A stretch of DNA of 64,000 bases from Macrococcoides bohemicum (GTDB lineage Bacteria; Bacillota; Bacilli; Staphylococcales; Staphylococcaceae): the NCBI RefSeq assembly GCF_003259675.1, contig NZ_PZJG01000007.1, forward strand, positions 53,378 to 117,377, given 5' to 3'. This document shows, piece after piece, positions 33,262 through 43,865 of this stretch. The translations under genes were made by a program, and so were the position numbers. The notes under the pieces are model-generated. The model worked only from the letters and a program-made list of their open reading frames with translations. It made no database searches and was not told the origin of the DNA. How positions within the stretch are numbered: the stretch's first letter is position 1; each line of letters opens with the position of its first letter.

Positions 33262-34644
33262 ATGGAATTCGACACAATTTCAAGTATTTCAACACCGATG
33301 GGAGAAGGCGCCATTGCTATCGTTAGACTTTCTGGAGATGAAGCGATAAATATTGCAGACAAGATATATAAAGGTAAGCACAAATTAATTAATGTTGATT
33401 CACACACGATAAATTACGGTCATATCATTGATCCTGAGACAAATGACATTGTTGAAGAAGTAATGGTGGCAGTAATGCGTGCACCTAGAACCTATACGAG
33501 AGAAGATATTGTTGAAATCAATTGTCATGGTGGTATTATGACTGTTAATCGTGTTTTAGAACTAACATTATCTAATGGTGCAAAGTTAGCTGAGCCAGGA
33601 GAATTTACGAAACGTGCATTTTTGAATGGTCGTATTGATTTATCTCAAGCAGAAGCAACAATGGATTTTATTCGTTCTAAAACAGATCGTGCGTCAAAAG
33701 TTGCGATGCAGCAAATTGAAGGTCGACTTAGCACACTTATTAAAGGATTGCGTCAATCAATCCTGGAAATTCTAGCACAAGTCGAAGTTAATATTGATTA
33801 TCCTGAATATGATGATGTAGAAGAAGCAACGAATCAATTCTTATTAACAGAAGCTGAAAAGATAAAGACGAGCATTGAAGGATTATTACAAACTGGTACG
33901 CAAGGTAAAATCTTACGTGAAGGATTATCAACAGTTATCGTTGGTAAACCTAATGTTGGTAAATCTTCAATGTTAAATAATTTAATTCAAGATAATAAAG
34001 CAATTGTTACGGAAATTGCAGGAACTACACGTGATGTGTTAGAGGAATATGTAAACGTACGTGGCGTACCTTTACGTTTAGTAGATACGGCTGGTATTCG
34101 TGAAACAGACGATATCGTAGAAAAGATTGGTGTTGAACGTAGTCGTGAAGCTTTAAGCAAAGCTGATTTAATTCTTTACGTATTAAATTATAATGAAGCA
34201 TTAACAGAAAGTGATCATCAGCTTGCTGAAGTTATTAAAAATGAAGATGTTATCGTTATTATTAACAAAACAGATTTATCACAAGCATTAGATATTGAAG
34301 CGGTGAAACAAATGGTTGGTGTAAATACGCCAATTGTGATGACATCGATGGTTGACCAAAGTGGTATCGAACAGTTAGAAGAGAAGATTCGTGATCTATT
34401 CTTTGAAGGAGCAGTATCGAATCAAGATATGACATATGTCTCAAATGCAAGACATATTAGTTTATTAAAAGATGCAAAACAATCAATCAGTGATGCTATT
34501 ATTGCTGCTGAAAGTGGTGTACCGATAGATATGATTCAAATCGATCTAATAAAAACATGGGAGTTACTTGGAGAAGTAATTGGTGAGTCTGTTGCAGATG
34601 GCTTAATCGATCAGTTATTTAGCCAGTTCTGTTTAGGAAAATAA
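33262..34644 (+). CDS. mnmE: tRNA modification GTPase MnmE
   Basis: 460 residues. N-terminal tetrahydrofolate-binding domain ([31 protein letters not shown]), helical domain, inserted G domain with [22 protein letters not shown] and NKTD, and the C-terminal CLGK with the conserved cysteine. With MnmG it adds the carboxymethylaminomethyl group to wobble U34. AAAGGAGG precedes the start; mnmG follows after 12 bases. Confidence 0.98.
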   Translation: MEFDTISSISTPMGEGAIAIVRLSGDEAINIADKIYKGKHKLINVDSHTINYGHIIDPETNDIVEEVMVAVMRAPRTYTREDIVEINCHGGIMTVNRVLELTLSNGAKLAEPGEFTKRAFLNGRIDLSQAEATMDFIRSKTDRASKVAMQQIEGRLSTLIKGLRQSILEILAQVEVNIDYPEYDDVEEATNQFLLTEAEKIKTSIEGLLQTGTQGKILREGLSTVIVGKPNVGKSSMLNNLIQDNKAIVTEIAGTTRDVLEEYVNVRGVPLRLVDTAGIRETDDIVEKIGVERSREALSKADLILYVLNYNEALTESDHQLAEVIKNEDVIVIINKTDLSQALDIEAVKQMVGVNTPIVMTSMVDQSGIEQLEEKIRDLFFEGAVSNQDMTYVSNARHISLLKDAKQSISDAIIAAESGVPIDMIQIDLIKTWELLGEVIGESVADGLIDQLFSQFCLGK

Positions 34645-34656
34645 GGAGGAAATATT

Positions 34657-36531
34657 TTGGAACAAAGATATGATGTAATTGTTGTTGGTGCAGGTCATGC
34701 AGGTGTTGAAGCGGGATTAGCTGCAGCGAGAAAAGGTGCAAAGACTTTAATGCTGACAATTAATTTGGACTCAGTTGCTTTTATGCCATGTAATCCATCG
34801 GTAGGTGGTCCTGCAAAAGGAATTGTTGTCCGTGAAATTGATGCTTTAGGTGGCCAAATGGCTAAAACGATAGACAAAACGCACATTCAAATGCGTATGT
34901 TAAACACAGGTAAAGGACCAGCTGTACGTGCTTTACGTGCACAAGCAGATAAAGTGCTTTATCAGCAAGAAATGAAAGATGTTATAGAAAATACCGCCAA
35001 CTTAGATATTATGCAAGGTATGGTTGAACGTTTAATCATTGAAGATGATAAAGTTAAAGGTGTAGAAACAATTATTGGTACAACGTACTATGCTGATGCA
35101 GTCGTACTTACTACGGGTACTTTTTTACGTGGGGAAATTATTTTAGGTAATATTAAATATTCTTCAGGACCAAACCACCAAATGCCATCAATCACATTAG
35201 CAGATCACTTACGTGAAATCGGCTTTGATATTGTGCGCTTTAAAACGGGAACACCACCTCGTGTGAATGGCAATACAATTGATTATTCGAAAACTGAAAT
35301 TCAGCCTGGTGATGAAGTACCACGTGCATTCAGTTACGAAACGACTGAATTCATCTTAGATCAGTTACCTTGCTGGTTAACATATACAAATGCCGCAACA
35401 CATAAAGTAATAGATGATAATCTGCATTTGTCTGCAATGTATTCAGGCATGATAAAAGGAACAGGTCCGCGCTATTGTCCATCGATTGAAGATAAATTCG
35501 TGCGTTTCAATGATAAACCTCGTCATCAAATTTTCTTAGAGCCAGAAGGACGTAATACGAAAGAAGTTTACGTTCAGGGGTTATCTACAAGCTTGCCGGA
35601 ACACGTACAACTTCAAATGTTACAATCAATCCCTGGTCTTGAGAAAGCAGATATGATGCGTGCTGGATATGCGATTGAATATGATGCAATTGTGCCAACA
35701 CAATTATGGCCAACACTTGAAACGAAAAAGATAGATGGCTTATTTACTGCGGGACAAATTAACGGAACGAGTGGATATGAAGAAGCAGCGGGTCAAGGTT
35801 TAATGGCGGGTATTAATGCTGCAGCAAAAGTATTAAATCAAGAACCATTAATTTTAGGACGTCACGAAGCTTATATTGGGGTCTTAATCGATGACTTAGT
35901 AACGAAAGGTACAAACGAACCATATCGACTACTTACAAGCCGTGCTGAACATCGTCTATTATTACGTCATGATAATGCTGATTTACGTTTAACGGAAATC
36001 GGTAAAGAAATAGGATTGATAGATGAAGCCCGTTATGCTAAATTTATTGCAAAGAAAGCTGCTATTTCCGAGGAAATAAAACGTTTAACAAATACCCGTA
36101 TTAAACCAAATGCAGAAACACAGGAAATGATTGCTTCACGTGGTGGAGCTGCTTTAAAAGATGGTATTTTAGCGATTGATTTATTACGTCGACCTGAAAT
36201 GGATTATAACGCTGTAGCTACACTCATAGACAATGAAGTCACAGTAGATGAAGCGGTCGCAGAACAAGTAGAAATCCAGACGAAGTACGAAGGCTATATT
36301 CAAAAGTCATTACAACAAGTTGAAAAAGTGAAACGTATGGAAAACAAAAAAATTCCAGAAAATATTGATTATGATGATATTCATTCATTAGCAACAGAAG
36401 CGCGTCAGAAATTAAAAGAAGTTAAACCATTAAGTATTGCGCAAGCTTCAAGAATTTCAGGTGTGAATCCTGCAGATATTTCAATTTTATTAGTCTATAT
36501 TGAACAGGGAAAAATTAAAAGGGTGAACTAG
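34657..36531 (+). CDS. mnmG: tRNA uridine modification enzyme MnmG (GidA)
   Basis: 624 residues, full length. FAD-binding motif [19 protein letters not shown] at the N-terminus, conserved [11 protein letters not shown] and [13 protein letters not shown] signatures, and a helical C-terminus binding MnmE. TTG or upstream start gives [13 protein letters not shown]; the TTG at 34657 follows AAGGAGG. It ends one base before rsmG. Confidence 0.98.
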   Translation: MEQRYDVIVVGAGHAGVEAGLAAARKGAKTLMLTINLDSVAFMPCNPSVGGPAKGIVVREIDALGGQMAKTIDKTHIQMRMLNTGKGPAVRALRAQADKVLYQQEMKDVIENTANLDIMQGMVERLIIEDDKVKGVETIIGTTYYADAVVLTTGTFLRGEIILGNIKYSSGPNHQMPSITLADHLREIGFDIVRFKTGTPPRVNGNTIDYSKTEIQPGDEVPRAFSYETTEFILDQLPCWLTYTNAATHKVIDDNLHLSAMYSGMIKGTGPRYCPSIEDKFVRFNDKPRHQIFLEPEGRNTKEVYVQGLSTSLPEHVQLQMLQSIPGLEKADMMRAGYAIEYDAIVPTQLWPTLETKKIDGLFTAGQINGTSGYEEAAGQGLMAGINAAAKVLNQEPLILGRHEAYIGVLIDDLVTKGTNEPYRLLTSRAEHRLLLRHDNADLRLTEIGKEIGLIDEARYAKFIAKKAAISEEIKRLTNTRIKPNAETQEMIASRGGAALKDGILAIDLLRRPEMDYNAVATLIDNEVTVDEAVAEQVEIQTKYEGYIQKSLQQVEKVKRMENKKIPENIDYDDIHSLATEARQKLKEVKPLSIAQASRISGVNPADISILLVYIEQGKIKRVN

Positions 36532-37248
36532 ATGAACGAGACGCAATTCGTACAAAAATTACAGGAAAAAGGCTTTACTATCACTGAAAAACAACAAAAA
36601 CAATTTGCAATTTACTATGAAACTTTAGTAGAGTGGAATAAGCTAATGAATTTAACTGCTGTGACTGAAAAAGAAGAAGTATATTTAAAGCACTTTTTTG
36701 ATTCAATTACACCAAGTTTTTATTATGATTTTACAAAGGTTCAGTCCATTTGTGATGTAGGTGCGGGTGCTGGGTTTCCAAGCATACCATTAAAAATTAT
36801 GTTCCCTCATCTTGAAGTGACGATCGTTGATTCATTAAATAAACGCATCAACTTCTTAAATCATTTAAGTGTTGAACTTGGTTTGACGAACGTTCGATTT
36901 ATTCATGATCGTGCTGAAACGTTTGGTAAGGGTGAGTACCGTGAATCATTTGATGTTGTAACAGCACGCGCAGTTGCTCGTCTTTCAGTACTCAGCGAAT
37001 TGTGTTTACCTCTTGTTAAAAAAGGCGGTCATTTTATAGCGTTAAAAGGTGCACAAGGTGAAATAGAAGTGGAAGAAGGTTTATTTGCAATTTCAATTTT
37101 AGGTGGAGAAGTAATTCATAATCATCCTTTAACGTTACCAGAAGAAGATAGTATGCGTTATATTTTGGATATTGAAAAGAAACGTCAAACACCTAAAAAA
37201 TATCCACGCAAACCAGGCACACCGAATAAAGAGCCTTTATTAAAGTAA
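36532..37248 (+). CDS. rsmG: 16S rRNA m7G527 methyltransferase (GidB)
   Basis: 238 residues. SAM-binding motif [16 protein letters not shown] near residue 77 and the basic tail [18 protein letters not shown] typical of RsmG. Loss of this enzyme gives low-level streptomycin resistance in several bacteria; the sequence here looks intact. Directly joined to mnmG. Confidence 0.97.
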   Translation: MNETQFVQKLQEKGFTITEKQQKQFAIYYETLVEWNKLMNLTAVTEKEEVYLKHFFDSITPSFYYDFTKVQSICDVGAGAGFPSIPLKIMFPHLEVTIVDSLNKRINFLNHLSVELGLTNVRFIHDRAETFGKGEYRESFDVVTARAVARLSVLSELCLPLVKKGGHFIALKGAQGEIEVEEGLFAISILGGEVIHNHPLTLPEEDSMRYILDIEKKRQTPKKYPRKPGTPNKEPLLK

Positions 37249-37295
37249 GATACTAAATTGTTATCGTATTTTGAAGTGAAAGTGAGTCGATTGAT

Positions 37296-38141
37296 ATGAA
37301 AAAACCCTTTTCTAAGTTATTTGGACTAAAAGATAAAGAAGAAGATGTTGATGTACAGCGTCAGAATGGTAATGTTGTTACTGTCCCAGTAGAACGTATT
37401 GTACCGAACAGATATCAACCAAGACAAATTTTTGATGAAGAAAAGATTAAAGAATTAGCAGAATCCATTCGTTCATATGGTTTATTACAACCTATTGTGG
37501 TACGTCCAATTGAAGAAGGTATGTATGAGATTATTGCAGGCGAGAGAAGGTTTCGTGCATTAAAGTTCAATAGCACTGCTGAAACAGAAGTAATTGTTAA
37601 ACAGATGAATGACAAAGAAACTGCTGCGATTGCTTTAATCGAAAATATTCAACGTGAAAATTTATCAGCTGTTGAAGAAGCGGAAGCTTATAAGAAGTTA
37701 TTAGACTTAGATAGTATTACGCAACAGGATCTTGCGACTAGTTTAGGTAAAAGTCAGTCATTTATTGCGAATAAGTTAAGACTATTACGTTTATCTCAAC
37801 CGATTTTAGATGCATTGGGCAAGCAGCAAATTACAGAACGACATGCCAGAGCATTGCTTGCTTTAGATGAAGTTGGGCAAAAAAAGATGCTGGACATTAT
37901 TAAAAGCCAAAATTTAAATGTGAAGCAGACAGAAGAACGTGTTAAGCGCTTGTTGGGTGGAGAAGATGTGAAACCTAAACGTATTGGCTTCACGAGAGAT
38001 TTAAAGCTTGCATTCAATACAATCGGTGAAAGTTTAAAAGCAGTTGAGAAAAGCGGCGTAAAAGTAAAACGTAAAGATACCGAGTATGAAAATTTCTATG
38101 AAATTTCTATAAAAGTATTTAAGAATGATATGAATCAATAA
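37296..38141 (+). CDS. noc: nucleoid occlusion protein Noc
   Basis: 281 residues, ParB family. N-terminal amphipathic stretch MKKPFSKLFGLKDKEE fits the Noc membrane-binding helix. CTP-binding motifs GERRFRA and ENIQREN (near 90 and 118), helix-turn-helix TQQDLATSLGKSQSFIANKLRLL (about 150). Position after rsmG and before parA separates it from ParB. It prevents division over the nucleoid. The ribosome site is weak (AAAGTGAG). Confidence 0.93.
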   Translation: MKKPFSKLFGLKDKEEDVDVQRQNGNVVTVPVERIVPNRYQPRQIFDEEKIKELAESIRSYGLLQPIVVRPIEEGMYEIIAGERRFRALKFNSTAETEVIVKQMNDKETAAIALIENIQRENLSAVEEAEAYKKLLDLDSITQQDLATSLGKSQSFIANKLRLLRLSQPILDALGKQQITERHARALLALDEVGQKKMLDIIKSQNLNVKQTEERVKRLLGGEDVKPKRIGFTRDLKLAFNTIGESLKAVEKSGVKVKRKDTEYENFYEISIKVFKNDMNQ

Positions 38142-38169
38142 AGTGGATGATACTTTCATCCACTTTTTT
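38140..38169 (+). terminator. noc terminator
   Basis: GTGGATGA pairs with TCATCCAC around TACTT, with A and six T at the ends, overlapping the noc stop. Confidence 0.85.
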
Positions 38170-38253
38170 CTGTTCACGGATTGTCTGTGCAGAATTTCGA
38201 TAAAATTGTTATAATCGTTACTATATGAAAAACATGAGTAGGAGAGAATATTG

Positions 38254-39015
38254 ATGACAAAAATATTGGCCATCGCAAATCAAAAAGGTGGAGTTGGTAA
38301 AACGACAACTTCAGTTAACTTAAGTGCTGCATTAGCAGAACTTGGTAAAAAAGTTTTATTAGTAGATACCGATCCTCAAGGTAATGCCACGAGTGGTGTT
38401 GGTGTAGATAAAAATAACGTAGAAAATTCAGTGTACGACATGCTTGTTGAAGATGTGAATATCAATAAATGTGTTTTGGAAACAGCGGTTGAAAACTTAT
38501 ATATTATTCCAGCTAATATTGCATTAGCTGGTGCTGAAATTGAGTTAGTTTCTGCGATGAGCAGAGAAGTACGTTTAAAATATGCATTTAAAGAGTTAGA
38601 AACTGATTTTGATTATATCATCATTGATTGTCCACCTTCATTAGGTTTGTTGACAATCAATTCATTTACTGCAGCGAATGGAATCGTAATCCCTGTACAA
38701 TGTGAATACTATGCGCTAGAAGGTTTGAGTCAATTACTTAACACAATTCGTTTAGTACAACGTCATTTAAATCAATCGCTTGAAATTGAAGGTGTATTAT
38801 TAACGATGCTGGATGCACGTACGAATTTAGGTAATGATGTGATTGCAGAAGTAAAAGACCACTTTGGTGAAAAAGTATACGATACAATTATTCCTCGTAA
38901 CGTACGATTATCAGAAGCACCATCTCACGGACAACCAATCAGTGTGTACGATGCCCGTTCAACGGGGGCGAAGACTTATAAGAGCTTAGCTGAGGAGGTT
39001 GTACGCCATGGCTAG
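38254..39015 (+). CDS. parA: chromosome partitioning ATPase ParA (Soj)
   Basis: 253 residues. Deviant Walker A KGGVGKTTTSVNL, DTDPQGNATSG and IDCPPSLGLLT mark the ParA family; it acts with ParB in origin segregation and regulates DnaA. ATG at 38254 is used; a TTG one codon earlier is also possible behind GGAGAG. Its end overlaps the parB start by 8 bases. Confidence 0.96.
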   Translation: MTKILAIANQKGGVGKTTTSVNLSAALAELGKKVLLVDTDPQGNATSGVGVDKNNVENSVYDMLVEDVNINKCVLETAVENLYIIPANIALAGAEIELVSAMSREVRLKYAFKELETDFDYIIIDCPPSLGLLTINSFTAANGIVIPVQCEYYALEGLSQLLNTIRLVQRHLNQSLEIEGVLLTMLDARTNLGNDVIAEVKDHFGEKVYDTIIPRNVRLSEAPSHGQPISVYDARSTGAKTYKSLAEEVVRHG

Positions 39016-39856
39016 AGGATTAGGTAAAGGATTAGGAAGGGGCTTAGACGCACTTTTCCAGGAAAACCAACAGGATGAATTAGTAGAAGATATCAGTCTT
39101 TCAGAATTACGACCAAATCCATATCAGCCGCGTCATGAATTTGATGAGCAGGCATTGAACGAATTAAGTAAATCGATTAAGATGCATGGTGTACTGCAAC
39201 CTATCGTTGTACGTAAGTCAGTGAAAGGTTATGACATTGTTGTAGGTGAAAGACGTTTTAGAGCAAGTAAATTAGCAGGTAAAGTAAAGATTCCGGCAAT
39301 CGTTAAGCAATTAACTGATACACAAATGATGGAACTTGCAGTGATAGAGAATTTACAGCGTGAAGATTTAAATCCACTGGAGGAAGCGAAAAGCTATCAA
39401 TTTCTAATGGATAAATTAAATTTAACACAAGCTGAAACAGCTGACCGATTAGGTAAATCAAGACCATATATTGCGAATATGCTGCGGCTTATGAATTTAC
39501 CACAGGCGGTTAAAGATTTAATTGATCAGAAGAAGATTTCAGGCGGACACGGACGTACACTACTTGGCCTAAAATCAGAAGAAGAAATGATTACAGTTGC
39601 CAAAAAAGTAATCGCTGAATCAATGAGTGTGCGTGAACTAGAGAAATATATTAAAGATTTAAATCATACAGAAGCTAAGCCGAAGAAAGAAAAGAAAAAA
39701 CCAGTGTTTCTTGTGAAACATGAAGAAAACTTAAAACGTCATTTAGGAACAAAAGTAGAAATTTCTAAATCGCGTAAAAAAGGAAAAATTGCAATTGAGT
39801 TTACTTCTGAAGAAGAGTTTAATCGTCTTATTGCATTGTTAGAGAATACACAGTAG
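39008..39856 (+). CDS. parB: chromosome partitioning protein ParB (Spo0J)
   Basis: 282 residues from ATG at 39008, which follows GAGGAGG by 8 bases and starts MARGLGKGLGRGLDALF, the ParB hallmark; the TTG at 38999 is inside the ribosome site. CTP-binding GERRFRA and ENLQRED, a helix-turn-helix near 140, and a C-terminal dimerisation region ending FNRLIALLENTQ. It binds parS sites near the origin. One candidate site is in walK. Confidence 0.96.
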   Translation: MARGLGKGLGRGLDALFQENQQDELVEDISLSELRPNPYQPRHEFDEQALNELSKSIKMHGVLQPIVVRKSVKGYDIVVGERRFRASKLAGKVKIPAIVKQLTDTQMMELAVIENLQREDLNPLEEAKSYQFLMDKLNLTQAETADRLGKSRPYIANMLRLMNLPQAVKDLIDQKKISGGHGRTLLGLKSEEEMITVAKKVIAESMSVRELEKYIKDLNHTEAKPKKEKKKPVFLVKHEENLKRHLGTKVEISKSRKKGKIAIEFTSEEEFNRLIALLENTQ

Positions 39857-39865
39857 GTGAATGTT

Positions 39866-40753
39866 GTGAATGATATTATTAATGAATTAAAGGTCATATT
39901 TTTTGATACAAAGATGTGGTTGAATATTGCTACTGATATTTTATGGTCCATTATGCTCATTATTATAGCGGTCATTATTGTGCGCATTGTTAATAAGTTC
40001 ATTGAACAATTTTTTAGAGTCAGACGTAAAACAAATTTTTCACAATCAACAAAACGGGACACAACGTTAATCAAACTACTGCAAAATATTGCATCATATG
40101 TAATTTGGTTTATCGTTTTAACGACAATACTGAGTAACTTTGGTGTGAAAGTCGAAAGTATTATCGCGGGGGCTGGTATTGCTGGTATCGCCATTGGATT
40201 TGGTGCACAAACTTTGGTCAAAGATGTTATTACTGGTTTTTTTATTATCTTTGAAAATCAATTTGATGTTGGAGATTATGTTAGAATAAATACAACAGGC
40301 ACTACTGTTGCAGAAGGCACTGTTCAATCTATCGGTCTGCGCTCAACACGTATCAAGTCATTTACAGGGGAACTTACGATTTTGCCTAATGGCACAATGA
40401 ATGAAATTGTTAATTTCTCAGTAAATAACTCAATTGCGATATTCGATATTTCCGTATCAAGTGAAGAAAATATCTCGCATATAGAATCAATATTGCAGCC
40501 CTATTTATTAACATTACCTGAGAAATATGCTGATTTAGTAAAAGCACCTGAAATGTTAGGTGTTGAAATGGTTAGTGCAGGAGAAACAAAAATAAGAATG
40601 TCGGCAGAAACTTTACCAAATAATCATGTGAAAGTTTCAAGAATATTACGTGGTGATATTAAAGAGTTTTTAGATCAAAATGGCATTCACGTACCTATGC
40701 CACGTGTTGTTATGTACAATCAACCAAATAAGGGTGATCACAATGCAAAATGA
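39866..40753 (+). CDS. small-conductance mechanosensitive channel (MscS family)
   Basis: 295 residues from GTG at 39866 (AGGTGA before it); GTG at 39857 is the alternative. Three N-terminal helices; TM3 is GAGIAGIAIGFGAQTLVKDVITGFFIIFE, the Gly/Ala-rich pore helix of MscS, then a cytoplasmic vestibule. It releases osmolytes under hypo-osmotic shock. The gene follows parB directly and overlaps the DUF951 gene, as in other Firmicutes (YkuT/YyaF neighbourhood). Confidence 0.92.
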   Translation: MNDIINELKVIFFDTKMWLNIATDILWSIMLIIIAVIIVRIVNKFIEQFFRVRRKTNFSQSTKRDTTLIKLLQNIASYVIWFIVLTTILSNFGVKVESIIAGAGIAGIAIGFGAQTLVKDVITGFFIIFENQFDVGDYVRINTTGTTVAEGTVQSIGLRSTRIKSFTGELTILPNGTMNEIVNFSVNNSIAIFDISVSSEENISHIESILQPYLLTLPEKYADLVKAPEMLGVEMVSAGETKIRMSAETLPNNHVKVSRILRGDIKEFLDQNGIHVPMPRVVMYNQPNKGDHNAK

Positions 40754-40934
40754 TTATGAATTAAATACAATTGTTGAAATGAAGAAACCCCATGCGTGTG
40801 GAGAGAAACTTTTTAAAGTAGTTCGTTTAGGTGCGGATATCCGTATTAAATGTGAAGGTTGCGGTCGTAGTATTATGCTACCGAGACAAGCATTCAATAA
40901 AAAAATTAAAAAGATAACGGCACATGCCGAATAA
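40743..40934 (+). CDS. DUF951 protein
   Basis: 63 residues from ATG at 40743. Three cysteines (HACGEKLF and CEGCGRS) suggest a zinc ribbon, though only one CxxC is present; ends basic. A small conserved Firmicutes family between an MscS channel and YchF. Function is not known. The upstream frame to 40680 lies inside mscS and is not needed; the overlap with mscS is 11 bases. Confidence 0.9.
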   Translation: MQNDYELNTIVEMKKPHACGEKLFKVVRLGADIRIKCEGCGRSIMLPRQAFNKKIKKITAHAE

Positions 40935-40946
40935 GGAGAAGAAATT

Positions 40947-42047
40947 ATGGCTTTAACAGCAGGAATTGTAGGATTACCAAACGTAGGAAAATCAACATTA
41001 TTTAATGCAATTACAAAGGCAGGAGCACTTGCAGCTAACTATCCGTTTGCTACAATTGACCCTAACGTTGGTATCGTAGAAGTACCAGACGTACGTTTAG
41101 ATAAATTAACTGAATTAGTTACACCTAAAAAGACAGTACCAACAGCATTTGAATTTACTGATATCGCTGGTATCGTTAAAGGTGCATCTAAAGGTGAAGG
41201 TTTAGGAAATAAATTCTTATCTCATATCCGTGACGTTGACGCAATTTGTCAAGTAGTGCGTGCATTTGAAGACGAGAATATTACACACGTATCAGGTAAA
41301 GTAAACCCTGTAGATGATATTGAAGTTATCAATATGGAGTTAATCTTAGCGGACTTAGAATCTGTTGAAAAACGCTATGCTCGTGTGCAGAAGATGGCAA
41401 AACAAAAAGATAAAGATGCAATGGTTGAAGAATCAATCTTAGCAATTATTAAAGAAGCTTTAGAAAATGAACGTCCTGCAAGAAGTATTGAATTCTCTCC
41501 GGAACAAGAGAAAGTTGTTAAAGGTATGCACTTGTTAACTGCAAAGCCAATGTTATATGTGGCAAATGTATCTGAAGACGATTTAGTAGCAGGAGAAGAA
41601 AATGAACATGTAAAAGCAATTAAAGCATATGCTGATAATGAAGGTTCACAAGTAATTGTTATCAGTGCACGTATTGAAGAAGAGTTAGCGGCATTAGATG
41701 AAGAAGATAAAAAAGAATATTTAGCAGATCTGGGTATTGAAGAATCTGGGTTAGATAAATTGATCAAAGCTTCATATCACTTATTAGGTCTTGCTACTTA
41801 CTTTACAGCTGGTGTACAAGAAGTGCGTGCATGGACGTTTAAACGTGGTATGACTGCACCCCAATGTGCAGGAATCATTCATACTGACTTTGAACGTGGA
41901 TTTATCAGAGCAGAAATTGTAAGTTATGATGATTTAATTGAACATAATGGTATGACTGCTGCAAAAGAGGCGGGTCGTGTACGTTTAGAAGGAAAAGATT
42001 ATATCATGCAGGATGGCGACGTTGTTCACTTTAGATTTAATGTATAA
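40947..42047 (+). CDS. ychF: redox-regulated ATPase YchF
   Basis: 366 residues, Obg-family P-loop protein that prefers ATP. G1 GLPNVGKSTLFNAIT, DIAGIVKGASKGEGLG, and the altered G4 NVSE in place of NKxD, which explains ATP preference. C-terminal TGS domain ends MQDGDVVHFRFNV. A ribosome-associated stress factor. AAGGAG precedes ATG. Confidence 0.97.
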   Translation: MALTAGIVGLPNVGKSTLFNAITKAGALAANYPFATIDPNVGIVEVPDVRLDKLTELVTPKKTVPTAFEFTDIAGIVKGASKGEGLGNKFLSHIRDVDAICQVVRAFEDENITHVSGKVNPVDDIEVINMELILADLESVEKRYARVQKMAKQKDKDAMVEESILAIIKEALENERPARSIEFSPEQEKVVKGMHLLTAKPMLYVANVSEDDLVAGEENEHVKAIKAYADNEGSQVIVISARIEEELAALDEEDKKEYLADLGIEESGLDKLIKASYHLLGLATYFTAGVQEVRAWTFKRGMTAPQCAGIIHTDFERGFIRAEIVSYDDLIEHNGMTAAKEAGRVRLEGKDYIMQDGDVVHFRFNV

Positions 42048-42068
42048 TCAAACAAACAGGAGCATAAC

Positions 42069-42392
42069 ATGCAACCATTAAAGCGAATCATATACTGTAT
42101 CAAAGTTATTATTAAGTCTGAAGACAAAGTAAATCCGATATACCATGTTACATATCATTATTTAGTACAGGCAGTTGCAATATCTGAACCAGTGAAACTA
42201 AATGATTCAATTTACAATAAAGTCTCATTTCCAAAAACGGCGATACGCTATTTAGACATTATCGAAACTGATGAAATAAATCCGGATGACACAGATTATG
42301 AAGAATACGTTTATTTGCATCGTACCGGTGATATTAAATTATTCTATTCAAAAGAAATGGTGACTTATCAATTAAATGAAGTTCATCATTAA
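42069..42392 (+). CDS. hypothetical protein, 107 residues
   Basis: Not recognised. A good ribosome site (AGGAG, 7 bases) precedes ATG. The protein is rich in Tyr, Ile and Asp/Glu, with no signal peptide, helix of membrane length, or known motif; the C-terminal half contains FPKTAIRYLDIIETDEINPDD and a tyrosine cluster (YEEYVYLH). It lies 21 bases after ychF, probably co-transcribed, and ends before the rpsF promoter. The coding pattern and ribosome site make it a real gene. Confidence 0.75.
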   Translation: MQPLKRIIYCIKVIIKSEDKVNPIYHVTYHYLVQAVAISEPVKLNDSIYNKVSFPKTAIRYLDIIETDEINPDDTDYEEYVYLHRTGDIKLFYSKEMVTYQLNEVHH

Positions 42393-42408
42393 TTTATAAA
42401 AGAAATGA

Positions 42409-42437
42409 TTGATGAAAAAAGTAAACTATGCTATAAT
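42409..42437 (+). promoter_or_regulatory. promoter of rpsF-ssb-rpsR
   Basis: TTGATG (42409-42414), 17 bases, TATAAT (42432-42437) with TGC before it (extended -10). Confidence 0.8.
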
Positions 42438-42444
42438 TCTCTAT

Positions 42445-42512
42445 TGTGAGTAATGAAAATTATTCCTTGCTTTATTAAATAATAAAGCCGCATAGACCAT
42501 AAGGAGGTGTAA
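42445..42512 (+). promoter_or_regulatory. candidate S6:S18-responsive leader of rpsF
   Basis: Between the promoter and rpsF, CTTTATT/AATAAAG form a hairpin (about 42470-42487) followed by CCGCATAGACCATAAGGAGG. A CCG beside such a hairpin next to the ribosome site is the feature of the S6:S18 autoregulatory motif in Firmicutes. The assignment is by resemblance only. Confidence 0.45.
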
Positions 42513-42515
42513 AAG

Positions 42516-42806
42516 ATGAGAAAATACGAAATTATGTATGTCGTACGTCCGAACATTGAGGAAGATGCTAAGAAAGCTTTAATCGAGCGTTTCGAAGAGA
42601 TTCTTACTTCTAACGGAGCGGAAATCATCGAATCAAAGGATTGGGGTAAACGTCGTTTAGCTTACGAAATCAACGATTTTAAAGAAGGTTTCTACCAAAT
42701 CGTTAAAGTAAACTCAACTGATGCTGCTACAAACGAATTCGATCGTTTAGCAAAAATCAACGATGACATTATCCGTCATATCGTTATACGCGAAGAAGAA
42801 AAATAA
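42516..42806 (+). CDS. rpsF: 30S ribosomal protein S6
   Basis: 96 residues: [20 protein letters not shown] and [19 protein letters not shown] are diagnostic. First gene of the rpsF-ssb-rpsR operon; S6 pairs with S18 on the 30S platform. AAGGAGGTG lies before ATG. Confidence 0.98.
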   Translation: MRKYEIMYVVRPNIEEDAKKALIERFEEILTSNGAEIIESKDWGKRRLAYEINDFKEGFYQIVKVNSTDAATNEFDRLAKINDDIIRHIVIREEEK

Positions 42807-42830
42807 ACCTAACATGTGGGGGCGATTTAT

Positions 42831-43361
42831 TTGCTTAACCGAGTTGTATTAGTAGGTCGTTTAACAAAAGATCCAGAATACAGAGTCACACCATCAGGCG
42901 TGTCAGTAGCTACATTTACATTAGCAGTTAATCGCACATTTACAAATGCTCAAGGAGAGAGACAAGCTGATTTTATCAACTGTGTCGTTTTCCGTAAACA
43001 AGCAGAAAATGTGAATAACTTCTTAAACAAAGGTAGTTTAGCTGGGGTAGATGGCAGATTGCAATCACGTAGTTATGATAATCAAGAAGGCCGTAGAGTA
43101 TATGTAACGGAAGTAATTTGTGATTCAGTACAGTTCTTAGAACCGAAGAATGCAAATCAAAATCGTTCAAATAATGACCCGAGTCAAGACTATTCAAGTT
43201 ATGATCAAGGTGATTATGGACAACAATCTCAAGGTCAAAATTATCAATCAAATCATAATAACAACAATCAACAACAGTCTAATGCATCAGCACCATCAAC
43301 GAATCCATTTGCAAATGCAACTGGTCCGATTGATATCAGTGATGATGATTTACCGTTCTAA
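42831..43361 (+). CDS. ssb: single-stranded DNA-binding protein
   Basis: 176 residues from TTG at 42831, giving [18 protein letters not shown], the standard start; a GGGGG run 9 bases before it acts as ribosome site. The in-frame GTG at 42816 would add five unlikely residues. OB-fold (1-105), then a Gln/Asn/Ser-rich disordered tail, and the acidic tip DISDDDLPF that recruits repair proteins. Between rpsF and rpsR as usual. Confidence 0.96.
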   Translation: MLNRVVLVGRLTKDPEYRVTPSGVSVATFTLAVNRTFTNAQGERQADFINCVVFRKQAENVNNFLNKGSLAGVDGRLQSRSYDNQEGRRVYVTEVICDSVQFLEPKNANQNRSNNDPSQDYSSYDQGDYGQQSQGQNYQSNHNNNNQQQSNASAPSTNPFANATGPIDISDDDLPF

Positions 43362-43394
43362 TAAAGAAAATTGTAAGTAAGGGAGGCAACAATC

Positions 43395-43637
43395 ATGGCA
43401 GGTGGACCAAGAAGAGGCGGTCGTCGTCGTAAAAAGGTTTGTTATTTCACAGCAAACGGAATTACACATATCGACTATAAAGAAGTAGAAATGCTTAAAA
43501 AATTCATTTCTGAACGCGGTAAAATTTTACCACGTCGTGTAACAGGTACTTCAGCTAAATACCAACGTATGTTAACTGTAGCGATCAAACGTGCACGTCA
43601 TATGGCATTATTACCATATGTTAAAGATGAACAATAA
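43395..43637 (+). CDS. rpsR: 30S ribosomal protein S18
   Basis: 80 residues; [18 protein letters not shown] and [16 protein letters not shown] are diagnostic, with one N-terminal cysteine (one C rather than a zinc set). Last gene of the operon; GGGAGG precedes ATG, and a strong terminator follows. Confidence 0.98.
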   Translation: MAGGPRRGGRRRKKVCYFTANGITHIDYKEVEMLKKFISERGKILPRRVTGTSAKYQRMLTVAIKRARHMALLPYVKDEQ

Positions 43638-43648
43638 GATATAATTCA

Positions 43649-43686
43649 TAAGCTGCAATCCTAATGGATTGCAGCTTATTTTTTGT
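43649..43686 (+). terminator. terminator of rpsF-ssb-rpsR
   Basis: TAAGCTGCAATCC pairs perfectly with GGATTGCAGCTTA around TAAT, followed by six T. Confidence 0.92.
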
Positions 43687-43773
43687 TTATCAAATTTTCA
43701 AAAAATTTATATTTAATTCACATTTATTATAAAAATTTAATATTAATTATAGTGTTATTTTACAATTAAAGTG

Positions 43774-43802
43774 TTGAAATTGTTATAAAAAGTAAATATA
43801 AT
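43774..43802 (+). promoter_or_regulatory. promoter of the 182-residue hypothetical gene
   Basis: TTGAAA (43774-43779), 17 bases, TATAAT (43797-43802). The surrounding 43687-43850 stretch is very AT-rich with no other feature. Confidence 0.7.
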
Positions 43803-43865
43803 AATTTTGTAATTATTAATATCTTTTAATAATCACATAAAACTTAGGGAGGGAGGTTGACCAAT

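Noticed and set aside
39739..40221. Minus-strand frame of 160 codons opposite parB and mscS
   Set aside because: It overlaps two well-supported genes in antisense and lacks initiation signals.
40680..40742. Longer N-terminus for the DUF951 protein
   Set aside because: The extension is the mscS coding region in another frame; ATG at 40743 has its own ribosome site and matches family length.
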